Below, piece by piece: positions 35,558-44,613 of a stretch of DNA of 64,000 nt. How positions within the stretch are numbered: position 1 is the first letter of the stretch; every line of letters starts with the position of its first letter. Made by a program: the position numbers and the translations under genes. The stretch lies in NCBI RefSeq assembly GCF_013372285.1, contig NZ_CP054301.1, forward strand, positions 544,001 to 608,000. The letters are read 5' to 3'. This stretch comes from Marinomonas primoryensis (GTDB taxonomy: Bacteria > Pseudomonadota > Gammaproteobacteria > Pseudomonadales > Marinomonadaceae). The notes under the pieces are model-generated. The model had not been told where the DNA came from, did not search any database, and was given only the letters and a program-made list of their open reading frames with translations.

Positions 35558-36529
35558 TTATTCCTTTTCTAACTCGTTCTTTTCTAAACTATTTAAGTGA
35601 GCGCGAGTCGGTAGCGCTTCGCTGTCTCCGCGAACTTGAACCGTTAATGAGCCTAGCAGATTTCCACGTCGAGCGGCTTGCGCCATGGTTTTACCATCAA
35701 GCAATGCTGAGATAATTCCCACCGCAAAACTATCTCCCGCGCCCACGGTATCGACTACTTTAGTGACAGGAAAACCTGCGGCAGTACCCGACTCGCCTGA
35801 GCTGGTTTTGAAATACGCGCCGTCACTACCGAGCTTTACGATAACCGCTTTGACGCCTTGCTGAAGGTAAAAATCTGCAATGGCTTCTGGTTGGTCGCTG
35901 CCTGTGAGTATTTTACCTTCTTCTATGCCAGGTAAGACAATGTCGCTGGCGAAGGCAAATTCATTGATTGTCGCTACCATGGTGGCTTGATCGGACCATA
36001 GGGAGGGGCGCAAGTTGGTATCAAAAGAGACACTGCATCCTTGTTTCTTAGCGAGCTCCAATGCGTGTTTTGCAGCGTTTCGCATTGGTACGGATACCGC
36101 TGCAGCTATGCCAGTTAGGTGTAAATGTGCGCCAGTTTTGAAAAGGCTGGCGTCAATGTCTACCGCGCTTAATGTGGACGCCGCTGAATTGCGGCGGAAG
36201 TACTCGACTTTTGGGTCGCTGCCATCGGTCACATTCGATTTCAACATAAAGCCCGTTGCGTGCTGGGCGCTTACAGATATCCAGTCATTGCAAATATTTT
36301 CTTTGCTAATGGCTTGGCGAATGAACTCACCAAAACTGTCTTTACCGACTTTACTAATGTAGCTGGCTTCAAAGCCCAAACGTGCCATGCCAATGGCGAC
36401 ATTGACCTCGGCACCGGCTAACGAACGGTGGAATTCTTCGATATCTGCAAGTTGGCCTGGAGTGTTGGCAACAAACATCGCCATGGCTTCACCCAGCGTG
36501 ACAAAGGCGTGTTTTGATTTTTTTTGCAT
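35558..36529 (-). CDS. PfkB-family sugar kinase, KguK/KdgK-like (2-ketogluconate kinase)
   Basis: A 323-residue ribokinase-fold enzyme. The N-terminus LGEAMAMFVANTPGQLADIEEFHRSLAGAEVNVAIGMARLGF, the DGSDPKVEYFRRNSAAS segment and the C-terminal PfkB signature DTVGAGDSFAVGI (catalytic Asp) are clear. The first block resembles 2-ketogluconate kinase (KguK) of pseudomonads more than E. coli KdgK, although 2-dehydro-3-deoxygluconate remains a possible substrate. It lies between the TRAP transporter and the KguD-like gene in one operon. Confidence 0.85.
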   Translation of the reverse strand: MQKKSKHAFVTLGEAMAMFVANTPGQLADIEEFHRSLAGAEVNVAIGMARLGFEASYISKVGKDSFGEFIRQAISKENICNDWISVSAQHATGFMLKSNVTDGSDPKVEYFRRNSAASTLSAVDIDASLFKTGAHLHLTGIAAAVSVPMRNAAKHALELAKKQGCSVSFDTNLRPSLWSDQATMVATINEFAFASDIVLPGIEEGKILTGSDQPEAIADFYLQQGVKAVIVKLGSDGAYFKTSSGESGTAAGFPVTKVVDTVGAGDSFAVGIISALLDGKTMAQAARRGNLLGSLTVQVRGDSEALPTRAHLNSLEKNELEKE

Positions 36530-36562
36530 AATGGTTGATCCCTTATTGTTTTTTTTTTTCAG

Positions 36563-37822
36563 CTATACCAACAAAATAAATGGCATAAATATCACGGCAA
36601 CGAGCACCAAGACAATGACCGAAATATAAGGCATGACTGCTTTGAATGATTTGTCTATGGACAACTCTCCAATGGCGCTGGCAATCAACAAACATAGACC
36701 ATAAGGTGGTGTGATTAAGCCGATTGATAGGGTAATAATAACGACAATTCCTAACTGAACAGGATCGACTCCTAAGGTGAGCGCAACGGGATAAATCACT
36801 GGTACAAACAGCACCATGGCAGGAATGGCGTCCATGAAGGTACCAATAAATAAGAAGAAGGCCACAATAATGAATAAGAACAGATACTCATTATTGCCAA
36901 TGCCGCTGAAGAAATTGGAAACTGTCGCGTTGATTTGATAGTAACCCAAAAATTCGCCCAGTGCGGATGCCGCTGCCAGAGCAAAGAGTGATAAGCAGCT
37001 GAGCTTTAATGTTTCAGTGAAAATCTTAGGCAAGTCTTTGAGGCTAATGGATTTGTAGTAAAACGCGCTGACTAAGTAAGCATAAAGAGCAGAAAACGCC
37101 GCCGCTTCTGTTGGAGTGAATACGCCGAATACGATGCCACCAATAATGATAAGTGGCGTGATCATCGCTGGAATGGCGTCTTTGCTTAGTGCTATGAATT
37201 CGGCACGGCTGATTTTTTCCATCACCGGTAAATTATCGCGTCGAGCAATAATACTAATCACAAACATCATCCCTAGGCCGATCAATACCCCTGGTACCAT
37301 GCCACCGATAAATAATCGCCCAACGGAGGTGTTGGTCAATCCACCATAAATTACCATGGTGATACTGGGTGGAATAATGCCGCCAATGGTCGATGACGCG
37401 GCGGTCACCCCAACCGACATTTCGCGACTGTAGCCTTTGTTGATCATATTAGGAATTAGGATTTTCCCGACACCAGCGGTATCGGCCGTGGAAGAGCCAC
37501 TAACACCAGCAAACAGCATAGATACAAGTACGTTAGCATGCCCAAGACCGCCTGGTTTTCGTCCTACTAAGGCAATAGAAAAGTTAATTAATCGATGAGA
37601 AATCTGGCCGCTGTTCATGATGTTCGCGGTTAATACAAAAAGAGGCACGGCGAGTAATACATAAGAGTTAAGACCGTAAAACATCTTCATTGGAATCATG
37701 GTGGTTGGTGCACCAGTCATGGTGCCAATGCCGACCAAGGACGCAATGCCAATGGAGAAGGCAATGGGAATTCCAATAATGATAAGAGTGATAAATAGTA
37801 GAGTGATTATCGCAAGTTCCAT
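36563..37822 (-). CDS. TRAP transporter large permease (DctM family)
   Basis: A 419-residue inner-membrane protein with about 12 helices: MELAIITLLFITLIIIGIPIAFSIG, NSGQISHRLINFSIALVGRKPGGLGHANVLVSMLFAGVSGSSTADTAGVG and GYSREMSVGVTAASSTIGGIIPPSI are the DctM signatures. It is the ion-coupled channel of a TRAP system taking an acidic substrate. The ATG at 37822 has AAGGGGG upstream and lies inside the end of the DctQ gene, so the two are translationally coupled. Confidence 0.93.
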   Translation of the reverse strand: MELAIITLLFITLIIIGIPIAFSIGIASLVGIGTMTGAPTTMIPMKMFYGLNSYVLLAVPLFVLTANIMNSGQISHRLINFSIALVGRKPGGLGHANVLVSMLFAGVSGSSTADTAGVGKILIPNMINKGYSREMSVGVTAASSTIGGIIPPSITMVIYGGLTNTSVGRLFIGGMVPGVLIGLGMMFVISIIARRDNLPVMEKISRAEFIALSKDAIPAMITPLIIIGGIVFGVFTPTEAAAFSALYAYLVSAFYYKSISLKDLPKIFTETLKLSCLSLFALAAASALGEFLGYYQINATVSNFFSGIGNNEYLFLFIIVAFFLFIGTFMDAIPAMVLFVPVIYPVALTLGVDPVQLGIVVIITLSIGLITPPYGLCLLIASAIGELSIDKSFKAVMPYISVIVLVLVAVIFMPFILLV

Positions 37823-38304
37823 GAAGCCCCCTTGAAGCAAGACAATGTTTTTGCTTCGTTGTAGATGTTATCCAGTAGATAAACACTGGAGCTAATGAAG
37901 GTGATTGGCATGATGAGCCAGACATAACCTTGACGGAATTCGGGGATGCTGATCCAGCGAGAATGCCAAAAGGCTTGAGTAATTTCAACGCTGTAAAGAG
38001 AGCATAATAGGCAAAATATCAACATGATTAGATTTTGAAAAATAACTAATATTGAACGTTTTGTGCCTTTGAAATAGTGTGTCAGAACATCAAATCCAAA
38101 ATGTTTATTTTCTCTTACCATGACGGCCGCACCGAGAAACATGGCCCAAATAAAGGAGTTAACCGCCACTTCTTCTGTCCATAACACGGAGATACCAAGA
38201 TAGCGGGTAACAACTTGGGTTAAAGTGGAAGCTAAAAAAATCACAAGGAGCAAAACGCCCAATGTGATTTGTAGTCTGGCAATGAATTTAGTCAGTATTT
38301 GCAT
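37807..38304 (-). CDS. TRAP transporter small permease (DctQ family)
   Basis: A protein of 165 residues from the ATG at 38304, which has AAGGA with 8-nt spacing; an in-frame ATG nine bases earlier is too close to it. Four helices, with TQVVTRYLGISVLWTEEVAVNSFIWAMFLGAAVMVRENKHFGFDVL, match the DctQ family. It partners DctM and overlaps its start by 16 bp. A perfect hairpin precedes its ribosome-binding site. Confidence 0.92.
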   Translation of the reverse strand: MQILTKFIARLQITLGVLLLVIFLASTLTQVVTRYLGISVLWTEEVAVNSFIWAMFLGAAVMVRENKHFGFDVLTHYFKGTKRSILVIFQNLIMLIFCLLCSLYSVEITQAFWHSRWISIPEFRQGYVWLIMPITFISSSVYLLDNIYNEAKTLSCFKGASWNLR

Positions 38305-38319
38305 ACCATACATCCTTTA

Positions 38320-38342
38320 GGCTCCGAGGGAGGCTCGGAGCC
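38320..38342 (-). other. Intercistronic hairpin between dctP and dctQ
   Basis: GGCTCCGAG and CTCGGAGCC form a perfect 9-bp GC-rich stem with a 5-nt loop, 11 bp after the dctP stop and just before the dctQ ribosome-binding site. There is no U tract. Such elements often stabilise the upstream mRNA so that the binding protein is made in excess. Confidence 0.75.
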
Positions 38343-38353
38343 AGCAGCGAGTG

Positions 38354-39352
38354 TTATTTAGTCTGACGAATGGTTTCAAGTACGTCGGTCATGCCGTATT
38401 TGGCCGCCCATTGGTCTTGAATTGAGTGTGCTTTTTCGATGAAAGGCGTGCGATCTAGCGTATTAATAATAGCGCCATCATCAATGGCTTTTTGTTTATA
38501 AGTCGACTCTTCACTGTACAGAGCTTGACGCTCTGCCTTCGTCGCTTCGGTCACTGCTTGATCGAAGGCAGCATGCTGTTCATTGGTGAAGCCTTCCCAA
38601 ACGGAATTACGAACAAGCAACAAGCGAGTCGTGAAGTCGTGACCGGTTTCAGAAATATACTTACCATTGTTGGTTTTATGATGTTCCATCGGGATGAAAT
38701 AGGGGTAGGCGTTTTCAGCGGCGTCAACAACGTTGCTGGATAACGCTTGATACAACTCAGCCCAAGCAACGGAGGTTGGAACTGCACCGATCTCTTTCCA
38801 ATATTGAGACACCACACCTGACGTCTGAGTGCGGATTTTTATGCCTTTGACATCGGCAAAACTGTTGACGGGTTGTTTACCATACCAATGACGCACACCG
38901 GCTGTCCAGTAAGCCGCGACACGGTATTTTTCACCTGATTTGGTGTAGATGATGTCCGCTATATCGTTACCTACTTTTCCATCCACTACTTTTTCCCAGT
39001 GGCTGTAGTCATTAAATAAATATAACAAAGAGAATAGATCAACTTCATCAATGCCAGATGACGTCATAAAACCGGGAGAAACCAAAACCATGTCTGCACC
39101 ACCAAGAACCAGCTTTTCAACCAACTCATTCTCATTGGTACCTATGGTTCCTGCGTGTACTTCTACATCAAAAAAGCCTGATTTATCGGCCACTTCCTTC
39201 AGTTTAAGCATTCCTGTTTGGTATGGGCTTGAAAGGTTAGTTTGATTGTGGGCAACGACGAGTTTTACGGTGTCAGACTTAGCAGAATCTTCGCTACATC
39301 CAGCGAGTGTGATGGCAGCGGCTGCGGTTAGCAGTGTCAATATTTTTTTCAT
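38354..39352 (-). CDS. TRAP transporter substrate-binding lipoprotein (DctP family)
   Basis: A 332-residue protein with a lipoprotein signal (ITLAGCSE, Cys at about 19). The mature part has LVVAHNQTNLSSPYQTGMLKLKEVADKSG, GIKIRTQTSGVVSQYWKEIGAVPTSVAWAELYQALSSNVVDAAENAYPYF, where the family Arg of IRTQ binds the substrate carboxylate. The substrate is probably an aldonate such as 2-ketogluconate, judged from the operon. It is the first transport gene after a PtxS-like operator. Confidence 0.92.
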   Translation of the reverse strand: MKKILTLLTAAAAITLAGCSEDSAKSDTVKLVVAHNQTNLSSPYQTGMLKLKEVADKSGFFDVEVHAGTIGTNENELVEKLVLGGADMVLVSPGFMTSSGIDEVDLFSLLYLFNDYSHWEKVVDGKVGNDIADIIYTKSGEKYRVAAYWTAGVRHWYGKQPVNSFADVKGIKIRTQTSGVVSQYWKEIGAVPTSVAWAELYQALSSNVVDAAENAYPYFIPMEHHKTNNGKYISETGHDFTTRLLLVRNSVWEGFTNEQHAAFDQAVTEATKAERQALYSEESTYKQKAIDDGAIINTLDRTPFIEKAHSIQDQWAAKYGMTDVLETIRQTK

Positions 39353-39418
39353 GATAGCTCCATTATGGATCGGTTTTTTATGATTATGATGATCGCACTT
39401 TAGGCTAAAAACGATATC

Positions 39419-39434
39419 ATGGAATCGGTTCCAT
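39419..39434. promoter_or_regulatory. LacI-type operator, PtxS-like
   Basis: ATGGAA-TCGG-TTCCAT is a palindrome with a central CG. On the minus strand its core TGGAACCGATTCCA agrees at 11 of 14 positions with the PtxS operator TGAAACCGGTTTCA. It lies 67 bp before dctP, between dctP and the LacI gene. A partial copy (ATGGATCGGTTTTT) is found near 39365. Confidence 0.7.
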
Positions 39435-39492
39435 GGATAGAGTCTATTAATTGCTTTCTATCTTATTTGGAGTGTTTTGTGTTCGGAATGAA

Positions 39493-40506
39493 CTAGGTCG
39501 ATTGTCGAATAACGAGTTCGGCTTTGAGCTTAATGTGTTGCGCAGGTTCGTTGTTGCCCTGGACTCTCGCCAGTAAACGCTCGCAAGCGGTTTGTCCTAT
39601 GACCCTTGTAGGCTGGCGCATAACGGTGATACCGCCTTCAAAAAGCTGCGCCCACTCTGGATCATCGATAGAGACTAAGCCGATGTTTGAGCCAATGTGC
39701 ATGTTGAGGTGCTTCAAGGCTTTCGCGGTGCTCATCATCGCTACGCCGTTGGTCGTGAAAATGGCTTTTTTGCGATTTGGGTGTGAATCGATAAAGTTTT
39801 GAATAACCTTGATGAGCAAATCCACACTCATTTTCTCGATTTCAATAATCTCACAGGTAATGTCGTTGTTTTCTCGGGTGAACGCTTTAATCGCGTCGAC
39901 TCTAGCTTGGCGAGGGTCTATGGCGATGGACTCCGTCACCACCAAAATGGATTGGTAGGCTTTTGTTTGTAGATGTGTGCATACCTCTTTGACAGCCGCT
40001 TCGTTGTCTAGCCCAACGGTATCAAATCCAAGCGAAGTATCGATCCGATCGACGAGAACCAAAGGGCAAGAGATTCGCTTCAAATTGGTGATTTGTTTTT
40101 GTGCCATGCCGGCGGTATTGACGATTATGCCATCGACTCGATGTGCTTCGAGTAATGTTAAATAGCTGTCTTGTAGCTCTTTCTGATTGTCTGTGTTGCA
40201 TACCATTAGCATGTAACCTTCGCGTCGACAAACATGCTCTATGCCCTGAAGGACATCAATGGAGTATGGGTTAGTAACATCCGCCAGTAGCAGTCCAATA
40301 AGCTTTGAATGCCCTGCTTTTAGCATTCTGGCAGAGTGATTTGGACGAAAATCAAGGTGCTCAATTGCTTGATATATTTTTTCACGTAAGGGGTCTGACA
40401 GCTTATCTTGTTCGCCATTGAGATAGCGTGAAACACTTGTTTTGCCTACTTTTGCGTATTTAGCAACGTCAGAAATAGTTGCGAAGCCTTTGCTTTTGTT
40501 TTGCAA
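39493..40506 (-). CDS. LacI-family repressor, PtxS-like
   Basis: A 337-residue repressor. Residues about 8-60 are the LacI headpiece (ATISDVAKYAKVGKTSVSRYLNGEQ, LDFRPNHSARMLKAGHS); the rest is the periplasmic-binding-protein-like effector domain (IGLLLADVTNPYSIDVLQGIEHVCRREGYMLMVCNTDN). The only start that keeps the headpiece is TTG at 40506, with GAGA about 9 nt upstream. The same-strand TRAP-kguK-kguD operon and the PtxS-like operator point to a 2-ketogluconate-responsive repressor. Confidence 0.88.
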   Translation of the reverse strand: MQNKSKGFATISDVAKYAKVGKTSVSRYLNGEQDKLSDPLREKIYQAIEHLDFRPNHSARMLKAGHSKLIGLLLADVTNPYSIDVLQGIEHVCRREGYMLMVCNTDNQKELQDSYLTLLEAHRVDGIIVNTAGMAQKQITNLKRISCPLVLVDRIDTSLGFDTVGLDNEAAVKEVCTHLQTKAYQSILVVTESIAIDPRQARVDAIKAFTRENNDITCEIIEIEKMSVDLLIKVIQNFIDSHPNRKKAIFTTNGVAMMSTAKALKHLNMHIGSNIGLVSIDDPEWAQLFEGGITVMRQPTRVIGQTACERLLARVQGNNEPAQHIKLKAELVIRQST

Positions 40507-40692
40507 TATATTATCTCAATGATTGTTTTTTTTAATGAAAAAATATCCCATTCAAGAATGGCATATAAACAGGTATTTCATCGTACTTTAAACTATGATC
40601 CTACTACTGCGCAATTACGTGAGGTTGATTCCGTATTTTCGTTTATCCATTTTTATTTATTTATTTTTCTATCTCTCGATAGAAGGAGCTTT

Positions 40693-41769
40693 ATGAAGAT
40701 TTTCAGTTGCCAGCAGTGTGGTCAGACTGTGTTGTTTGAGAACACACGCTGCGAGCAATGCTCGTCGTCTTTGGGTTTTTTACCAGATCAAATGGTGATC
40801 AGTGCATTAAAGTCGGTCGACAATACTTGGTATGCTATGGCAGATAAATCTGTGCCAGCTAAACGTTTGTATTACTGTGAAAACCATCAGCACCAAGTGT
40901 GTAATTGGATGGTAGAAGAGGGTGGCAGTACTTTCTGTATGGCGTGTGAATTGAACCGTCATATTCCGAACTTGGAAAAAATAGAAGAGCGCCAAGCATG
41001 GCAGCAGTTAGAGTTTGCTAAACATAGATTAGTGTACTCTTTATTGCGTCTCGGTTTGCCTTTGGTCAGTAAGAAAAGTGCACCAGAAGACGGTTTGTCA
41101 TTCGATTTCATTTCTGAAAATAACGTGGTTCCAGAAGATGTAAGCGCCATGACCGGCCATGCTTCTGGTCAGGTAACCATTAATGCCGCTGAAGGAAATT
41201 CCGTAGATCGTGAGCAGATGCGCGAAGACATGAATGAGTCTTATCGCACGGTAATTGGACACTTTCGTCATGAGATTGGACATTATTATTGGGATCCGTT
41301 AGTTTTTGACGATGAGCAGGTTTTAGCCGATTTCCGCGAGCTTTTTGGTGACGACAGAGAAAGCTATGCTGATGCGTTAGAAGCGCATTACAAGGCGCCT
41401 AATGCAGAGTGGCAAGAATCGTTTATCAGTGTTTATGCGTCTTCTCACCCTTGGGAAGATTGGGCTGAAACATGGGCGCATTACCTGCATATTGCCGATA
41501 CATTGGAAACCGCCAGTGACCTTGGATTGAGTCTGCAACCGCATGGTTCTAATCGAGAAAATTTGGCGGTAATGGTGAATATTGACCCGTATAGGCACGA
41601 TAATTTCGATGATATTTTGGCGCAGTATTTACCCTTAACCTTTGCGGTTAATAACCTAAACCGTGGCATGGGGCAACCGGACCTATACCCTTTTATCTTG
41701 GTCCCTGCGGTTCGCGAAAAATTGACGTTTATCCACCGTTTGTTAAGAGCGTACGTAGAAGAGTCGTAA
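40693..41769 (+). CDS. Putative zinc-binding metallopeptidase (Peptidase_Mx family) with N-terminal zinc ribbon
   Basis: A 358-residue soluble protein from the ATG at 40693, preceded by AGAAGGAG. The N-terminus has two CxxC pairs (CQQCG and CEQCS) forming a zinc ribbon, and another Cys/His set follows (YYCENHQHQVC, FCMACE). The catalytic-like HEIGHYYWD is an HExxH-type variant (HEIGH), with a later SSHPWEDWAETWAHYLHI. These blocks define the PF15887 family. No substrate is known. Confidence 0.85.
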   Translation: MKIFSCQQCGQTVLFENTRCEQCSSSLGFLPDQMVISALKSVDNTWYAMADKSVPAKRLYYCENHQHQVCNWMVEEGGSTFCMACELNRHIPNLEKIEERQAWQQLEFAKHRLVYSLLRLGLPLVSKKSAPEDGLSFDFISENNVVPEDVSAMTGHASGQVTINAAEGNSVDREQMREDMNESYRTVIGHFRHEIGHYYWDPLVFDDEQVLADFRELFGDDRESYADALEAHYKAPNAEWQESFISVYASSHPWEDWAETWAHYLHIADTLETASDLGLSLQPHGSNRENLAVMVNIDPYRHDNFDDILAQYLPLTFAVNNLNRGMGQPDLYPFILVPAVREKLTFIHRLLRAYVEES

Positions 41770-41914
41770 AGGAATAGTAGATTAGGAGTGGGTAAGTCGT
41801 CGAGGTTGGTGATTGGACGACTTATTCATAGCTGCAAGCGGCTTGATCCGTTATTATGCTCGCCAATTGGAACGTGTTACGCCACTTCCTGATTATTAAT
41901 CTTTTAGGACCCTA

Positions 41915-42232
41915 ATGAAAAAAACATTTGAGCTATCTCATCCAAAAATTGCTTACCCTCGATTAATCGAAGCGACTAAAAGCGACATTAAAAAATATCT
42001 GAAAAGAGAGCGTAATAAGGCTCTGCCTGAATACGCTGATTTTTGGGGATTTGACTGCAAATTTGGCCAAACAGCAGAACAAGCAGAAGTTATTCACGTA
42101 GCCGAAATTAATGACAAAATCAGCTTCGCTGAAAGCCAAGCATGGCCAACGTTTTATCTAGAAATTTTGGCGGCACCAACTCAACGTACAAAGCGTGAAG
42201 TGGTAGATGAAGAGAACGAAGACGATTTGTAA
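41915..42232 (+). CDS. DUF6172 family protein
   Basis: A 105-residue basic-to-acidic soluble protein: MKKTFELSHPKIAYPRLIEATKSDIKKYLKRERNKALPEYADFWGFDCKFG is given here only in part as the family core (KYLKRERNK, DFWGFDCKFG, FYLEILA). This pattern is conserved in small proteobacterial proteins of unknown function. The C-terminal tail is very acidic. It is followed by a good terminator. Confidence 0.75.
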   Translation: MKKTFELSHPKIAYPRLIEATKSDIKKYLKRERNKALPEYADFWGFDCKFGQTAEQAEVIHVAEINDKISFAESQAWPTFYLEILAAPTQRTKREVVDEENEDDL

Positions 42233-42272
42233 AAAACGTTTTTATTTGTCAGAAAAAGCAAATTTTAAAAAG

Positions 42273-42303
42273 CCAGATCAATGATGATTGATCTGGTTTT
42301 TTT
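42273..42303 (+). terminator. Intrinsic terminator after DUF6172 gene
   Basis: CCAGATCAA and TTGATCTGG form a perfect 9-bp stem with a 6-nt loop, followed by seven T. Confidence 0.92.
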
Positions 42304-42344
42304 ACGCCTTGTGTTTTGCATGGGCTGTGCGTAATTCGGTGCTT

Positions 42345-43700
42345 TTAGCTGACTTCAACATACCCCATAAAGCCCGTTTTAAGGTGTTCAATAATATGAC
42401 AGTGATACATCCATCGGCCTGGGTTGTCAGCGACTAACGCGGCAATAACGGTTTCATTCTGGCCCAGTAAAACGGTGTCTGTGTGGAAAGGGGTAATGGC
42501 TTTTTTATTGGATTTTAAAACAGTAAAGGTGTGGCCGTGTATGTGGATCGGATGATGGTATTGCGTCAAATTTGCCAGCTCGAAAATGTAGGTTTTTCCA
42601 AGCTCTAGTTTAGCAAGGGGCGCGGGAATGTTGCCTTTAGACATGCCTTCCCATGAACGGCGGTTCATTGTCCAAAAATTGTAGTTTACCTTGCCATCTT
42701 TATGGATCGGCGTGATGTTGGCGTTCCATTCGAAAGCGAACTTAATCGTTTCTGCATTTTCCAAATCTGGCGCAGGAATCGGGTTAAGTGGCAAGGTGGG
42801 CAGTCGGCGATCTTTAAGCTTACTTGCTACCGTTCTTAGTGTTACGAGAGGTTTGTTCTTATGATTAAATGTGACCGTTTCTCCCACCTTGCTGGACGCA
42901 ATAACACCTAGATCAAGGCGCATACCGGGGGCAATAAGATGATTGCCCAGCGTTCTTGGTTGAGCAATCGGGTTGCCATCAATCGCGATAATTTGAGCAT
43001 CAGAATCCGTTGACGTCACGTCATACACCAAGGTGTTATCGACGTTCAATAAACGCACACGAATGGCACCGCCAGCGGGTACGTCGTAGGTCGGGTGCAT
43101 TTCACCGTTAATGGTCATGACGCGCCCAGGCGTTCCCATACGAAAAGCATTTTGTGGTGTGGTCAGGGCGGTAAAAGAGCCATCGTCTTTGATGTGCCAA
43201 TTCTTCATGCAAAGCACGAGATCGTCATCGAAGTCTGGCTTCTCTGCTTCATCGACAATCAGCGCGCCAACCAAGCCTTTACCAAGTTGTTCGACGCTGT
43301 TCATGTGCGGGTGATACCAAAAAGACCCCGCGTCTGGCGGTGTGAATTCATAATCAAAGGTGTCGCCGGGCATGATGGGTGGCTGACTTAAAAAAGGCAC
43401 ACCGTCCATGCCGATTGGGATTCTCATACCATGCCAATGAATGGTGGTTGGCTCGTTTAATTGATTCACGACTCGAATACGAACGGGTTGATGCTGTTTT
43501 GCACGGATGACGGGTGATGGATAACCGCCATTAAAACTCAATGCGGGCGTGCTGCCGCCCGGTACAATGTTGACATCCGCTGGCGCGACGATCAGTTCGT
43601 AATCGAATCCCTCAGAAGGATTGGCGGCTAGAATGACTCTAGGCAAGGTACTTGTCATGGCAAGCAGTAGGCTGGATTTAATAAAGCGACGTCTGTTCAA
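42345..43700 (-). CDS. Tat-exported multicopper oxidase (laccase/CueO-like)
   Basis: A 451-residue three-domain cupredoxin oxidase. NRRRFIKSS at the N-terminus is a Tat signal. Copper ligands are present in order: TTIHWHGMRIP, FWYHPHMNS, HHPIHIHGH and WMYHCHIIEH. The T1 axial position, taken as the residue after HCHIIEHLKTG, is Phe rather than the Met of CueO, as in high-potential fungal laccases. The Met-rich Cu(I)-binding insert of CueO is absent. It should oxidise phenols, metals or similar donors with O2 in the periplasm. The downstream-oriented LysR gene is on the same strand just upstream. Confidence 0.9.
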   Translation of the reverse strand: MNRRRFIKSSLLLAMTSTLPRVILAANPSEGFDYELIVAPADVNIVPGGSTPALSFNGGYPSPVIRAKQHQPVRIRVVNQLNEPTTIHWHGMRIPIGMDGVPFLSQPPIMPGDTFDYEFTPPDAGSFWYHPHMNSVEQLGKGLVGALIVDEAEKPDFDDDLVLCMKNWHIKDDGSFTALTTPQNAFRMGTPGRVMTINGEMHPTYDVPAGGAIRVRLLNVDNTLVYDVTSTDSDAQIIAIDGNPIAQPRTLGNHLIAPGMRLDLGVIASSKVGETVTFNHKNKPLVTLRTVASKLKDRRLPTLPLNPIPAPDLENAETIKFAFEWNANITPIHKDGKVNYNFWTMNRRSWEGMSKGNIPAPLAKLELGKTYIFELANLTQYHHPIHIHGHTFTVLKSNKKAITPFHTDTVLLGQNETVIAALVADNPGRWMYHCHIIEHLKTGFMGYVEVS

Positions 43701-43732
43701 AGCGATTTGCTTCCTATAAATTTGAGACCATT

Positions 43733-44602
43733 TTATGACTGTTTATCCTGCTGGATCATATGGATAAAAGCATCTAAAGCGGGAAATTTGCCCGTATCAT
43801 TACGCCAAATGACGCGGTTTTCAATGGGTTCTAAGGCGGTAAACTCACAACCTACTAATCCCATACCATGTTGATATTGCTCAAATACGCCTTTCGGAAC
43901 GAGTGATGCTCCACTTCCGGCACTGACACAGCCAATAATAGTGCCATAACTCGCAATGCTCGTGATGGGTGAAATAACGTTGTTCTGATTAAGCCAAGTT
44001 TCTAATGCTGCTCGGTATGGACAGGGTTCTGGCCACATGAAAATGGCTTTTCCATTTAGGTCATTCACGGATTTTATTGGCTGGGATGACACTGAGGAAA
44101 TGAGAACCAAATCTTCTTGTAGAAAGGTCGCACTGTTTAGAAAAGGGCGATCAATGTCTACCGCGATAACCGCTCCGTCTAATCGATGCTGATGCATGTC
44201 TTCTAGTAGTTGAGGCCAAGTGCCGGTTTTAAATTGCAGTTCTACGTTTGGAAATTGTGCGTGAAATTTTGTGAGAATTGGTGGAAAGCGACTCGTAGCC
44301 GAGGATTCAATGGCGCCAATTCGAAGCGTGCCAGAGGGTTCAGAAGACGGATCAACGGCCCGTTTGGCTTCTTCTGTTAGCGCTAAAATCTTCTCGGCGT
44401 AGGCCAGAAAAACCTCACCTGATGGCGTAATTCGAAGCCCGCGACCTTCTCGGTAAAACAGCGACACTTTGAGTTCTGATTCAAGTGTCTTGATTCTCGC
44501 CGTGATGTTAGAAGGAACACAGTGCAACGCGGCGGATGCTTGTACCACACTGCCAAGATTGGCTACGGTTTTGAACATACGAATTTGAGCAAGTTCCATC
44601 AT
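43733..44602 (-). CDS. LysR-family transcriptional regulator (YneJ/PtrR-like)
   Basis: A 289-residue regulator with helix-turn-helix LGSVVQASAALHCVPSNITARIKTLESELKVSLFYREGRGLRITPSG at about residues 16-61. The VPSNITARIK variant and later IESSATSRFPPILTKFH resemble E. coli YneJ (PtrR). The second ATG (44599) has the better spacing from GGA. A perfect 20-bp palindrome lies 12 bp upstream. Its likely target is the divergent EamA transporter gene; the multicopper oxidase follows 32 bp downstream on the same strand. Confidence 0.86.
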   Translation of the reverse strand: MMELAQIRMFKTVANLGSVVQASAALHCVPSNITARIKTLESELKVSLFYREGRGLRITPSGEVFLAYAEKILALTEEAKRAVDPSSEPSGTLRIGAIESSATSRFPPILTKFHAQFPNVELQFKTGTWPQLLEDMHQHRLDGAVIAVDIDRPFLNSATFLQEDLVLISSVSSQPIKSVNDLNGKAIFMWPEPCPYRAALETWLNQNNVISPITSIASYGTIIGCVSAGSGASLVPKGVFEQYQHGMGLVGCEFTALEPIENRVIWRNDTGKFPALDAFIHMIQQDKQS

Positions 44603-44613
44603 TCATTCCAAGT

